A DNA stretch of 64,000 bases, taken from assembly GCA_944474755.1 (NCBI GenBank), contig OX104112.1:92827756-92891755 (forward strand). The letters are read 5' to 3'. The translations under genes were made by a program, and so were the position numbers. This DNA comes from Limnoperna fortunei (taxonomy: Eukaryota > Mollusca > Bivalvia > Mytilida > Modiolidae). Below are positions 10,483-22,585 of this stretch, one piece after another (the stretch's first letter is position 1; the number at the start of each line of letters is the position of its first letter). A model generated the notes under the pieces. The model was not told the DNA's origin, did not search any database, and saw only the letters and a list, made by a program, of their open reading frames with translations.

Positions 10483-10875
10483 AAAGAACCGAGTCATAAG
10501 AAGAAATGTATAGATCAAGAACAGAGTCAGAAGCCAGGAAGTAAAAATCAAGGACCGAGTGAGAAGCAGAGGTGTATAGATCAAACAAGGGCCGGGTCAG
10601 AAGCAGGAAAGTGCCGAGTTAGAAGCGGGGAAGTATAGATCAAGGGTCTAGTTAGACGCAGTGAAGTATAGATCAAGGGTCTAGTTAGACACAGTGAAGT
10701 ATAGATCAAGGGTCTAGTTAGACACAGTGAAGTATAGATCAAGGGTCTAGTCATCTTCGCTAGCCAAGGGTTACGATCCGATCGTAACCCTTGGCTAGCG
10801 AAGATGGGGTCTAGTTAGACACAGTGAAGTATAGATCAAGGACCGAGTCAGAAATAGTGAGTTAATTTTGAATCA
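10483..10875. repeat. 33-bp minisatellite with diverged left flank
   Basis: Clean 33-bp units beginning gggtctagttagac lie at 10644, 10677, 10710 and 10807, with a ninth-base stub at 10743-10751. To the left (about 10483-10643) the pattern 'gtatagatcaag...gagtcagaag' decays into irregular copies. The array is interrupted by the palindrome at 10752-10806. Confidence 0.9.
10752..10806. mobile_element. Perfect 27-bp inverted repeat (55-bp palindrome) inserted in the minisatellite, 9-bp flanking repeat
   Basis: Arm 1 (10752-10778, starts catcttcgctagccaagg) is exactly reverse-complemented by arm 2 (10780-10806), with one c between. The 9-mer gggtctagt stands immediately on both sides (10743-10751 and 10807-10815). 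If the palindrome is removed with one 9-mer, a normal 33-bp unit is restored, so this looks like a fold-back insertion with a 9-bp target-site duplication. It has no coding capacity. Confidence 0.8.
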
Positions 10876-10954
10876 TTTAAGAATATAGAGAACTGATTCA
10901 GAAGTATGCACATCCAAAACCGATGATAGGCTGAAAAATAGATCATCAAAAAAA

Positions 10955-13752
10955 AACTAGAACCTGTGTTACAGCTGAAAAATTGGTTAGTCGCGCAAAA
11001 CTACAACTTCTGACGTCTGGATCAATGCCTTTTAACGCATCGTCAGTTTTCATGTTTAATCATGCGTCACATGTATATCGTTTACTTGTTTCGTCCATGT
11101 AGGTAGAAGTTGTCAATTTTGTCAGTTTCATTCTGGCTATATATCCGATTTAATCATACGATTACATTCAACAAAATGATATAGTTTTATTGTTTGGTAT
11201 AATACACTTAATATTTTGAACCTTAAAAAGGTGTATGCGTTTGACAGGTACATGTACTACGTCACTATGGTATTCGGTTGCGGAAACCTATCCTTACAAG
11301 TACATGTACTCTTGTATGAATGATGCAAACACTGACAAAATTTTACAACAAAGTTGAAGTTACATGAATTACTTGACGACAACACAGAGCTTCTAGCCAT
11401 TTACCTTGCCAGACATACACTTTCTATAATCTTAAAAGAGTGTCAGACTTTTATACCTGAGGATATTTATCTATCTTCCATTTCAATACATGTTTTTATC
11501 ATGTAATTTTTCACCCTGGCAATACAATGCGTCTTTATTTGAAAATGATCATAAGCTTCAGCCTTTACCAACAGAATTTGCATGTCAAATAGTTTGCTAG
11601 ATGTAGCGTGAAATACTTAAGCTGACAGTTCGTAAACTATTATAAATATAGTGTATAAATAAGCACGCTAACAAAAACATTTTTATGTGGAAAGGACAGA
11701 AAAAATTGGCAACCATATATGCGAATTCTTTAACGTGAATCTAGATAGATTGGCGGAATTAAAGGATGTGAATCCAACTAAAAACTTCAATTGATGTTAT
11801 ATATGATTATTCTAATTAATATTAAGAATGTAAACAAATAAAACCTTTATTAAAAATAATAGTATAGTGACAAAAAATGATTGTTTGTTTTGTTTAAAAT
11901 GCGTTTGCATTTTGCGAGTTTTCAGGTATAGCAGGGATTCCAGTTTTAATCGAGGTGCGTAAAGGGGGGGGGGGGGGGAGTACCAGCCAAAGACCTAGAC
12001 TTATGTAAGAAAACTGGCTATCCTGATCAATTAATGTTAAGAGTCCAGCAGTAAGACTCAAACCGTTGACAGGCACGTGACTAACCTTAACTCACACATA
12101 CACTTATCTATAGAATATAAATATGCAGTATGTAGTGCTTCCTTCTGCGTGAACATCCCCGCCCCCCCCCCCCCCCCGGTCGAACACAAAACAAAACTAA
12201 AATCGCCGTAAGTAAAAAAAAACAACTCCCAACATTTCCCACAGATTTAACATTCTAGTATGTTGTATAAAGTAAAGTAAAGTAAAGTATTTTATTTAAC
12301 CAATCATCGGCCCGTTAGGGCATATATAATCAAATTTGATACATATACAATGTATAATATCAGGTAACTTTCACACACATGTTCTCTCTTTCACTTTCGT
12401 ACCTCTCATACTGATTGAAGTGATTTCTTTTTTACATACAATAGAAATAAAATAAAAGACAAAATTGAGACCTTGGTCGATGCTACGGTATGAAGAAGAG
12501 AGTCAAATCAGAGCAATTATATTACACAGATATATGTGACAAAATTCAATATTTCAGACATGTATTAAAAACGTATGCAAGTATGTAATAATTATATTTT
12601 ACAAAAATATGGCATATATATAGTTTGATAAGTAATACAGTACACTAAAAGTAAAATAGGACTTATAACCTAATTTTTAGTTACAACATACATAGTCTAT
12701 AAATATATTTTACATACTTGTGTAACCTTTTTTCTATATGTAAGTGTATATGAAATGCGTTTACTGAAGGACAAATTTAAGTGTGCAGTTATAGTGGTAA
12801 GAATAACTGTGACGATAAGATCATTTTATGAGAGTGTGTTCAGGAATAATTTATAGCTTAATTGTTTTGTTTACAATAAGTAAATTTCGTCAAAAACTTT
12901 CCCCCGGGATGACCTCAGTTGACCGACATGTCAAATACATAATATTTAAAATACACGACGATATTCATGTCAGATTGTCGACACTATGCATTTTTATTGC
13001 CCTTGACAAAATTTATGGGAATTTAGAATCAACTAATGAAGCAATATCTGTGAGTTAATGTAAACAATAATATATGGTGTTATGATACAGCTAAAATTTG
13101 ACGAAATACAGTTTGAGGTTGAAGTTACAGCTGTTATGCGACATTTTGAGTTTTTCCTCATCAACAATATATATTAAATTCCAATAAATGTTCCCCAGGC
13201 AACCAGAAGTGATGTTTTCATTCATTAATTAGTATATATGTTAGGCGTATTTAATTAATCTATTTATCGTGTTTGATGGAAATTCAATTATTAAGGGGTA
13301 AATTAGGTTATTGCATAATCCTTCTGTTAACCAACCAGTCTGAGTTTAACTTAAATTCTTTTTACGTTGTAATATAAAAATGTAGTCAATATCTATACTT
13401 GTAAGATTACATAATGACAATCTATTTTGGAACTGACATTACTGTAATCCAACATGAGCAATCCAAATACTATTAAAATCCACTGTGTTTTAAAAATCCA
13501 AAAAGATTTAAGATTATTTTTCTTTACAATTAAGAGGGTCAGATAAGATAAGCTTTTTTAAGACTATATACAAAACTATATACTCAACAACACAAGCTGT
13601 AATGAGCTTTAGGCAGACTAGTTATCGGTAAATAATATTTCATTTGGCATCTTCCCCCCGTTTTGCTTTAAACCGCTTTATTTTTAATACGGATCATTGC
13701 CAGTTATTTTTTCCTAGCACAATATTATGAAGATTACCAGGTTCTTCACATT
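10955..13752. repeat. Segmental duplication, copy B (intron of the EGF gene)
   Basis: Paralogous to 340-6654 (see copy A). It starts within one and a half 48-bp minisatellite units and ends at 13752 in 'ttcttcacatta', where copy A continues towards the signal-peptide exon and copy B passes directly into the satellite. G and C homopolymers are longer here: 15 G near 11964-11978 (6 in copy A) and a C run of about 16 near 12162-12177, after an interrupting g (12 in copy A). Confidence 0.85.
12270..12744 (-). mobile_element. 475-bp insertion with 6-bp target duplication, probable retroelement 3' end
   Basis: Copy A reads through at this point (around 5645-5651). Here tgtata (12264-12269) is repeated as tgtata at 12745-12750, flanking the insert. 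Read on the minus strand, the insert ends in AATAAAATACTTTACTTTAC, a simple-repeat tail of pentamers, preceded by a block with GGGCCGATGATTGG. That layout is typical of the 3' end of a non-LTR retroelement or SINE. No open frame remains, so it is 5'-truncated or non-autonomous. Confidence 0.65.
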
Positions 13753-15484
13753 AGAGGTCATTATCCTTTTGGATGGCCTGAGTAAAAGTAACCGAACGGG
13801 CGAGACATCAAAATTTTTTATTAAAAAAATCTTTCTTTCACGTAAAATTTCATATATGGGGCATTACACCTATAATGCTAAATTACATAAAAATGGAGAC
13901 AAAAGTATACCTGTCCACGGATTTTTTTCGGGAATATTACCTTAAAGTTTAAGAATGGTTTTTCTACTTTCATTTCAGTGTTGTGGTCACATTGTACCAC
14001 ATTACACACTTTAGGAAGTGCTTCCACTGTAAAGACATTGACTGGAAAAAAAATATTCTTGTTCTACAGTAATGCCATACCTTTCAAAATATCCAACTCT
14101 TAAGCAATAGCAGTTACAGGCAAAAGCAGAAACAAAAGAGAAAATTGGGACTATTTTTTCATTCTGCCATCTTTTGACATGCACCGGAAATTCATTACAT
14201 GAATAGGATAATGACCCCTTTAAGCAAAGCCAACAGTTCCGGATTTCCACCAAAATTTTTTGATATGTTATTTAATGATTCTGTAAATAAAATAAGCATG
14301 CAGTTTGAATATATTGCTACTCAAATAAAAATTATGACAGTTTCCAAAGATGTGGTGAAACCTTGTTTTAGCAATTTTTAACTGATAAGGACAGTAAGGG
14401 TATAATTTTTTTCTTCTGTTCAACAATTTTGGCACAACAGTCAAAATATCACCTTTTTATGACAGTGCAGGTGTAATAGTTACCAAATAAGCAGAAACAC
14501 ATCTGATAAAAGCAACTTTTTATCAAGTGAGGGCTCATTTGAATATAGGGTGGGTTGAAAACAGTCGGTTCTGTTGCTATGACGGTATGATGTAAAAATT
14601 AACATTTTTCCTCACAAAAGAAAAAAAAACTAGCTAAAAAAGCTTTTCTTAGCTGTAATGAGTGTATAAATGAACTTATTAAGTAGAAATACACCACAAT
14701 GGAATTCAGGTTGAGAAGCAGAGGTTTCTTTTCTGTAGCTTAAACTTTAATAAAACTATGTACAAAGTAGAGTTATGACTAGTTTTAAGAAAACTGACAT
14801 ATAATTTTTATACAAAAAGACTCATTGGCATCTTTTCAGTCCTTTTTGCATGCCAAGTCACTGAAAAAGTAGAAAACATAGCAACTGACTAGACTGATTG
14901 GTTCAAAGTACCCAAAAGCATACTAGATTCACAGACTTTACATTAAAACGGCACATTGCAAATGATGCCTACCCATGCCAAATAATTACCTAGAGGCCAG
15001 AGGAATGAAAAAACACTACATATTGATTAAAATACTGCTGTATAACCTTCTTTTAAGAAACAAAATGAATACATTTAATCTTTAGTTACAATCTTCAAGG
15101 TATGATACATGTTTCTGTCTAGCAATAAGTGCTGGTAAATGAAATAGGATCATGGTTTACATTTATTTAATCAATTTTTGGTCTGAAAGGTATTATTTAA
15201 TACCAATAATACATTTTTATTTCATGTCACCTTGGGTTCTACCTTACTGTACTCTATAGAATTGTTAACAGTGTGCTTTTTGCAAAAATAATCACTTTTT
15301 ATGATACCATAGGCCAAAAAGTCAAATTTTACCGCAGCTAATGAAACAGACTATAACTATAAAACCTGAAGATATATTTTGCAGAAAAGATGTTTTCCTA
15401 CAATGAGTTCTGGTACCCTTTCATAAAAAGTACCTGACAAGTGGGATTTGTGTATTTGACCAATTTGTAAATTTTGCTCTTACA
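13753..15484 (+). repeat. Satellite unit 1 (full)
   Basis: 1732 bp. Markers: interrupted G tract gggtggg, gatgtaaaaa, gaggtttctt, gaaaaaacac. Shares all four with unit 12. It directly abuts copy B of the segmental duplication. Confidence 0.97.
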
Positions 15485-16580
15485 GAGGTCATTATCCTTT
15501 TGGATGGCCTGAGTAAAAGTAACCGAACGGGCGAGACATCAAAATTTTTTATTAAAAAACCTTTTTATGACAGTGCAGGTGTAATAGTTACCAAATAAGC
15601 ATAAAAGCAACTTTTTATCAAGTGAGGGCTCATTTGAATATAGGGGGGGGGGTTGAAAACAGTCGGTTCTGTTGCTATGACGGTATGATATAAAAATTAA
15701 CATTTTTCCTCACAAAAGAAAAAAAACTAGCTAAAAAGCTTTTCTTAGCTGTAATGAGTGTATAAATGAACTTATTAAGTAGAAATACACCACAATGGAA
15801 TTCAGGTTGAGAAGCAGAGGTCTCTTTTCTGTAGCTTAAACTTTAATAAAACTATGTACAAAGTAGAGTTATGACTAGTTTTAAGAAAACTGACATATAA
15901 TTTTTATACAAAAAGACTCATTGGCATCTTTTCAGTCCTTTTTGCATGCCAAGTCACTGAAAAAGTAGAAAACATAGCAACTGACTAGACTTATTGGTTC
16001 AAATTACCCAAAAGCATACTAGATTCACAGACTTTACATTAAAACGGCACATTGCAAATGATGCCTACCCATGCCAAATAATTACCTAGAGGCCAGAGGA
16101 ATGAATAAACACTACATATTGATTAAAATACTGCTGTATAACCTTCTTTTAAGAAACAAAATGAATACATTTAATCTTTAGTTACAATCTTCAAGGTATG
16201 ATACATGTTTCTGTCTAGCAATAAGTGCTGGTAAATGAAATAGGATCATGGTTTACATTTATTTAATCAATTTTTGGTCTGAAAGGTATTATTTAATACC
16301 AATAATACATTTTTATTTCATGTCACCTTGGGTTCTACCTTACTGTACTCTATAGAATTGTTAACAGTGTGCTTTTTGCAAAAATAATCACTTTTTATGA
16401 TACCATAGGCCAAAAAGTCAAATTTTACCGCAGCTAATGAAACAGACTATAACTATAAAACCTGAAGATATATTTTGCAGAAAAGATGTTTTCCTACAAT
16501 GAGTTCTGGTACCCTTTCATAAAAAGTACCTGACAAGTGGGATTTGTGTATTTGACCAATTTGTAAATTTTGCTCTTACA
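15485..16580 (+). repeat. Satellite unit 2 (short, S)
   Basis: 1096 bp. Jumps from attaaaaaa to cctttttatgacag, and from aaataagca to taaaagcaac. Markers gacttattgg and caaattaccc, shared with units 14 and 30. Confidence 0.97.
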
Positions 16581-17845
16581 TTTAAGCAAAGCCAACAGTT
16601 CCGGATTTCCACCAAAATTTTTTTATATGTAATTTAATGATTCTGTAAATCAAATAAGCATGCAGTTTGAATCTATTGCTACACAAATAAAAATTATGAC
16701 AGTTTCCAAAGATGTGGTGAAACCTTGTTTTAGCAATTTTTAACTGATAAGGACAGTAAGGGTATAATTTGTTTCTTCTGTTCAACAATTTTGGCACAAC
16801 AGTCAACAAATCACCTTTTTATGACAGTGCAGGTGTAATAGTTACCAAATAAGCAGAAACACATCTGATAAAAGCAACTTTTTATCAAGTGAGGGCTCAT
16901 TTGAATATAGGGGGGGGGTTGAAAACAGTCGGTTCTGTTGCTATGACGGTATGATATAAAAATTAACATTTTTCCTCACAAAAGAAAAAAAACTAGCTAA
17001 AAAGCTTTTCTTAGCTGTAATGAGTGTATAAATGAACTTATTAAGTAGAAATACACCACAATGGAATTCAGGTTGAGAAGCAGAGGTCTCTTTTCTGTAG
17101 CGTAAACTTTAATAAAACTATGTACAAAGTAGAGTTATGACTAGTTTTAAGAAAACTGACATATAATTTTTATACAAAAAGACTCATTGGCATCTTTTCA
17201 GTCCTTTTTGCATGCCAAGTCACTGAAAAGTAGAAAACATAGCAACTGACTAGACTGATTGGTTCAAAGTACCCAAAAGCATACTAGATTCACAGACTTT
17301 ACATTAAAACGGCACATTGCAAATGATGCCTACCCATGCCAAATAATTACCTAGAGGCCAGAGGAATGAATAAACACTACATATTGATTAAAATACTGCT
17401 GTATAACCTTCTTTTAAGAAACAAAATGAATACATTTAATCTTTAGTTACAATCTTCAAGGTATGATACATGTTTCTGTCTAGCAATAAGTGCTGGTAAA
17501 TGAAATAGGATCATGGTTTACATTTATTTAATCAATTTTTGGTCTGAAAGGTATTATTTAATACCAATAATACATTTTTATTTCATGTCACCTTGGGTTC
17601 TACCTTACTGTACTCTATAGAATTGTTAACAGTGTGCTTTTTGCAAAAATAATCACTTTTTATGATACCATAGGCCAAAAAGTCAAATTTTACCGCAGCT
17701 AATGAAACAGACTATAACTATAAAACCTGAAGATATATTTTGCAGAAAAGATGTTTTCCTACAATGAGTTCTGGTACCCTTTCATAAAAAGTACCTGACA
17801 AGTGGGATTTGTGTATTTGACCAATTTGTAAATTTTGCTCTTACA
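16581..17845 (+). repeat. Satellite unit 3 (head-truncated, T lineage)
   Basis: 1265 bp, starts tttaagcaaagcc. T-lineage markers: atatgtaattt, aaatcaaataagc, gaatctattgctacac, aatttgtttc, gtcaacaaatc. Confidence 0.97.
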
Positions 17846-19581
17846 GAGGTCATTATCCTTTTGGATGGCCTGAGTAAAAGTAACCGAACGGGCGAGACAT
17901 CAAAATTTTTTATTAAAAAAATCTTTCTTTTACGTAAAATTTCATATATGGGGCATTACACCTATAATGCTAAATTACATAAAAATGGAGACAAAAGTAT
18001 ACCTGTCCACGGATTTTTTTCGGGAATATTACCTTAAAGTTTAAGAATGGTTTTTCTACTTTCATTTCAGTGTTGTGGTCACATTGTACCACATTACACA
18101 CTTAAGGAAGTGCTTCCACTGTAAAGACATTGACTGGAAAAAAAAATATTCTTGTTCTACAGTAATGCCATACCTTTCAAAATATCCAACTCTTAAGCAA
18201 TAGCAGTTACAGGCAAAAGCAGAAACAAAAGAGAAAATTGGGACTATTTTTCATTTTGCCATCTTTTGACATGCACCGGAAATTCATTACATGAATAGGA
18301 TAATGACCCCTTTAAGCAAAGCCAACAGTTCCGGATTTCCACCAAAATTTTTTGATATGTTATTTAATGATTCTGTAAATAAAATAAGCATGCAGTTTGA
18401 ATATATTGCTACTCAAATAAAAATTATGACAGTTTCCAAAGATGTGGTGAAACCTTGTTTTAGCAATTTTTAACTGATAAGGACAGTAAGGGTATAATTT
18501 TTTTCTTCTGTTCAACAATTTTGGCACAACAGTCAAAAAATCACCTTTTTATGACAGTGCAGGTGTAATAGTTACCAAATAAGCAGAAACACATCTGATA
18601 AAAGCAACTTTTTATCAAGTGAGGGCTCATTTGAATATAGGGGGGGGGGGGGGTTGAAAACAGTCGGTTCTGTTGCTATGACGGTATGATATAAAAATTA
18701 ACATTTTTCCTCACAAAAGAAAAAAAACTAGCTAAAAAGCTTTTCTTAGCTGTAATGAGTGTATAAATGAACTTATTAAGTAGAAATACACCACAATGGA
18801 ATTCAGGTTGAGAAGCAGAGGTCTCTTTTCTGTAGCGTAAACTTTAATAAAACTATGTACAAAGTAGAGTTATGACTAGTTTTAAGAAAACTGACATATA
18901 ATTTTTATACAAAAAGACTCATTGGCATCTTTTCAGTCCTTTTTGCATGCCAAGTCACTGAAAAAGTAGAAAACATAGCAACTGACTAGACTGATTGGTT
19001 CAAAGTACCCAAAAGCATACTAGATTCACAGACTTTACATTAAAACGGCACATTGCAAATGATGCCTACCCATGCCAAATAATTACCTAGAGGCCAGAGG
19101 AATGAATAAACACTACATATTGATTAAAATACTGCTGTATAACCTTCTTTTAAGAAACAAAATGAATACATTTAATCTTTAGTTACAATCTTCAAGGTAT
19201 GATACATGTTTCTGTCTAGCAATAAGTGCTGGTAAATGAAATAGGATCATGGTTTACATTTATTTAATCAATTTTTGGTCTGAAAGGTATTATTTAATAC
19301 CAATAATACATTTTTATTTCATGTCACCTTGGGTTCTACCTTACTGTACTCTATAGAATTGTTAACAGTGTGCTTTTTGCAAAAATAATCACTTTTTATG
19401 ATACCATAGGCCAAAAAGTCAAATTTTACCGCAGCTAATGAAACAGACTATAACTATAAAACCTGAAGATATATTTTGCAGAAAAGATGTTTTCCTACAA
19501 TGAGTTCTGGTACCCTTTCATAAAAAGTACCTGACAAGTGGGATTTGTGTATTTGACCAATTTGTAAATTTTGCTCTTACA
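17846..19581 (+). repeat. Satellite unit 4 (full)
   Basis: 1736 bp, G tract of 14. Marker cacacttaagg, shared only with unit 16. Confidence 0.97.
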
Positions 19582-21312
19582 GAGGTCATTATCCTTTTGG
19601 ATGGCCTGAGTAAAAGTAACCGAACGGGCGAGACATCAAAATTTTTTATTAAAAAAATCTTTCTTTTACGTAAAATTTCATATATGGGGCATTACACCTA
19701 TAATGCTAAATTACATAAAAATAGAGACAAAAGTATACCTGTCCACGGATTTTTTTCGGGAATATTACCTTAAAGTTTAAGAATGGTTTTTCTACTTTCA
19801 TTTCAGTGTTGTGGTCACATTGTACCACATTACACACTTTAGGAAGTGCTTCCACTGTAAAGACATTGACTGGAAAAAAAATATTCTTGTTCTACAGTAA
19901 TGCCATACCTTTCAAAATATCCAACTCTTAAGCAATAGCAGTTACAGGCAAAAGCAGAAACAAAAGAGAAAATTGGGATTATTTTTTCATTCTGCCATCT
20001 TTTGACATGCACCGGAAATTCATTACATGAATAGGATAATGACCCCTTTAAGCAAAGCCAACAGTTCCGGATTTCCACCAAAATTTTTTTATATGTTATT
20101 TAATGATTCTGTAAATAAAATAAGCATGCAGTTTGAATATATTGCTACTCAAATAAAAATTATGACAGTTTCCAAAGATGTGGTGAAACCTTGTTTTAGC
20201 AATTTTTAACTGATAAGGACAGTAAGGGTATAATTTTTTTCTTCCGTTCAACAATTTTGGCACAACAGTCAAAATATCACCTTTTTATGACAGTGCAGGT
20301 GTAATAGTTACCAAATAAGCAGAAACACATCTGATAAAAGCAACTTTTTATCAAGTGAGGGCTCATTTGAATATAGGGGGGGGGGTGAAAACAGTCGGTT
20401 CTGTTGCTATGACGGTTTGATATAAAAATTTACATTTTTCCTCACAAAAGAAAAAAACTAGCTAAAAAAGCTTTTCTTAGCTGTAATGAGTGTATAAATG
20501 AACTTATTAAGTAGAAATACACCACAATGGAATTCAGGTTGAGAAGCAGAGGTCTCTTTTCTGTAGCTTAAACTTTAATAAAACTATGTACAAAGTAGAG
20601 TTATGACTAGTTTTAAGAAAACTGACATATAATTTTTATACAAAAAGACTCATTGGCATCTTTTCAGTCCTTTTTGCATGCCAAGTCACTGAAAAAGTAG
20701 AAAACATAGCAACTGACTAGACTGATTGGTTCAAAGTACCCAAAAGCATACTAGATTCACAGACTTTACATTAAAACGGCACATTGCAAATGATGCCTAC
20801 CCATGCCAAATAATTACCTAGAGGCCAGAGGAATGAATAAACACTACATATTGATTAAAATACTGCTGTATAACCTTCTTTTAAGAAACAAAATGAATAC
20901 ATTTAATCTTTAGTTACAATCTACAAGGTATGATACATGTTTCTGTCTAGCAATAAGTGCTGGTAAATGAAATAGGATCATGGTTTACATTTATTTAATC
21001 AATTTTTGGTCTGAAAGGTATTATTTAATACCAATAATACATTTTTATTTCATGTCACCTTGGGTTCTACCTTACTGTACTCTATAGAATTGTTAACAGT
21101 GTGCTTTTTGCAAAAATAATCACTTTTTATGATACCATAGGCCAAAAAGTCAAATTTTACCGCAGCTAATGAAACAGACTATAACTATAAAACCTGAAGA
21201 TATATTTTGCAGAAAAGATGTTTTCCTACAATGAGTTCTGGTACCCTTTCATAAAAAGTACCTGACAAGTGGGATTTGTGTATTTGACCAATTTGTAAAT
21301 TTTGCTCTTACA
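19582..21312 (+). repeat. Satellite unit 5 (full)
   Basis: 1731 bp. Markers cttccgttcaac, ggtttgatataaaaatttac and no tt after the G tract; shared with units 17 and 31. Private base: aaaaatagagac. Confidence 0.97.
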
Positions 21313-22585
21313 TTTAAGCAAAGCCAACAGTTCCGGATTTCCACCAAAATTTTTTTATATGTAATTTAATGATTCTGTAAATCAAATAAGCATGCAGTTT
21401 GAATCTATTGCTACACAAATAAAAATTATGACAGTTTCCAAAGATGTGGTGAAACCTTGTTTTAGCAATTTTTAACTGATAAGGACAGTAAGGGTATAAT
21501 TTGTTTCTTCTGTTCAACAATTTTGGCACAACAGTCAACAAATCACCTTTTTATGACAGTGCAGGTGTAATAGTTACCAAATAAGCAGAAACACATCTGA
21601 TAAAAGCAACTTTTTATCAAGTGAGGGCTCATTTGAATATAGGGGGGGGGGGGGGGGTTGAAAACAGTCGGTTCTGTTGCTATGACGGTATGATATAAAA
21701 ATTAACATTTTTCCTCACAAAAGAAAAAAAAACTAGCTAAAAAGCTTTTCTTAGCTGTAATGAGTGTATAAATGAACTTATTAAGTAGAAATACACCACA
21801 ATGGAATTCAGGTTGAGAAGCAGAGGTCTCTTTTCTGTAGCGTAAACTTTAATAAAACTATGTACAAAGTAGAGTTATGACTAGTTTTAAGAAAACTGAC
21901 ATATAATTTTTATACAAAAAGACTCATTGGCATCTTTTCAGTCCTTTTTGCATGCCAAGTCACTGAAAAGTAGAAAACATAGCAACTGACTAGACTGATT
22001 GGTTCAAAGTACCCAAAAGCATACTAGATTCACAGACTTTACATTAAAACGGCACATTGCAAATGATGCCTACCCATGCCAAATAATTACCTAGAGGCCA
22101 GAGGAATGAATAAACACTACATATTGATTAAAATACTGCTGTATAACCTTCTTTTAAGAAACAAAATGAATACATTTAATCTTTAGTTACAATCTTCAAG
22201 GTATGATACATGTTTCTGTCTAGCAATAAGTGCTGGTAAATGAAATAGGATCATGGTTTACATTTATTTAATCAATTTTTGGTCTGAAAGGTATTATTTA
22301 ATACCAATAATACATTTTTATTTCATGTCACCTTGGGTTCTACCTTACTGTACTCTATAGAATTGTTAACAGTGTGCTTTTTGCAAAAATAATCACTTTT
22401 TATGATACCATAGGCCAAAAAGTCAAATTTTACCGCAGCTAATGAAACAGACTATAACTATAAAACCTGAAGATATATTTTGCAGAAAAGATGTTTTCCT
22501 ACAATGAGTTCTGGTACCCTTTCATAAAAAGTACCTGACAAGTGGGATTTGTGTATTTGACCAATTTGTAAATTTTGCTCTTACA
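21313..22585 (+). repeat. Satellite unit 6 (T lineage)
   Basis: 1273 bp with all T-lineage markers; G tract of 16. Partner of units 18 and 32. Confidence 0.97.

Noticed and set aside
14199..14381. 60-codon frame repeated in every full satellite unit
   Set aside because: Kept similar by satellite homogenisation; a stop lies 30 bp upstream in frame and there is no family, promoter or splice evidence. Kept only as a low-interest finding.
16582..16809. 75- and 80-codon minus-strand frames in satellite units
   Set aside because: Antisense to the other frame, differ between unit classes, and are lost by single changes; not supported as genes.
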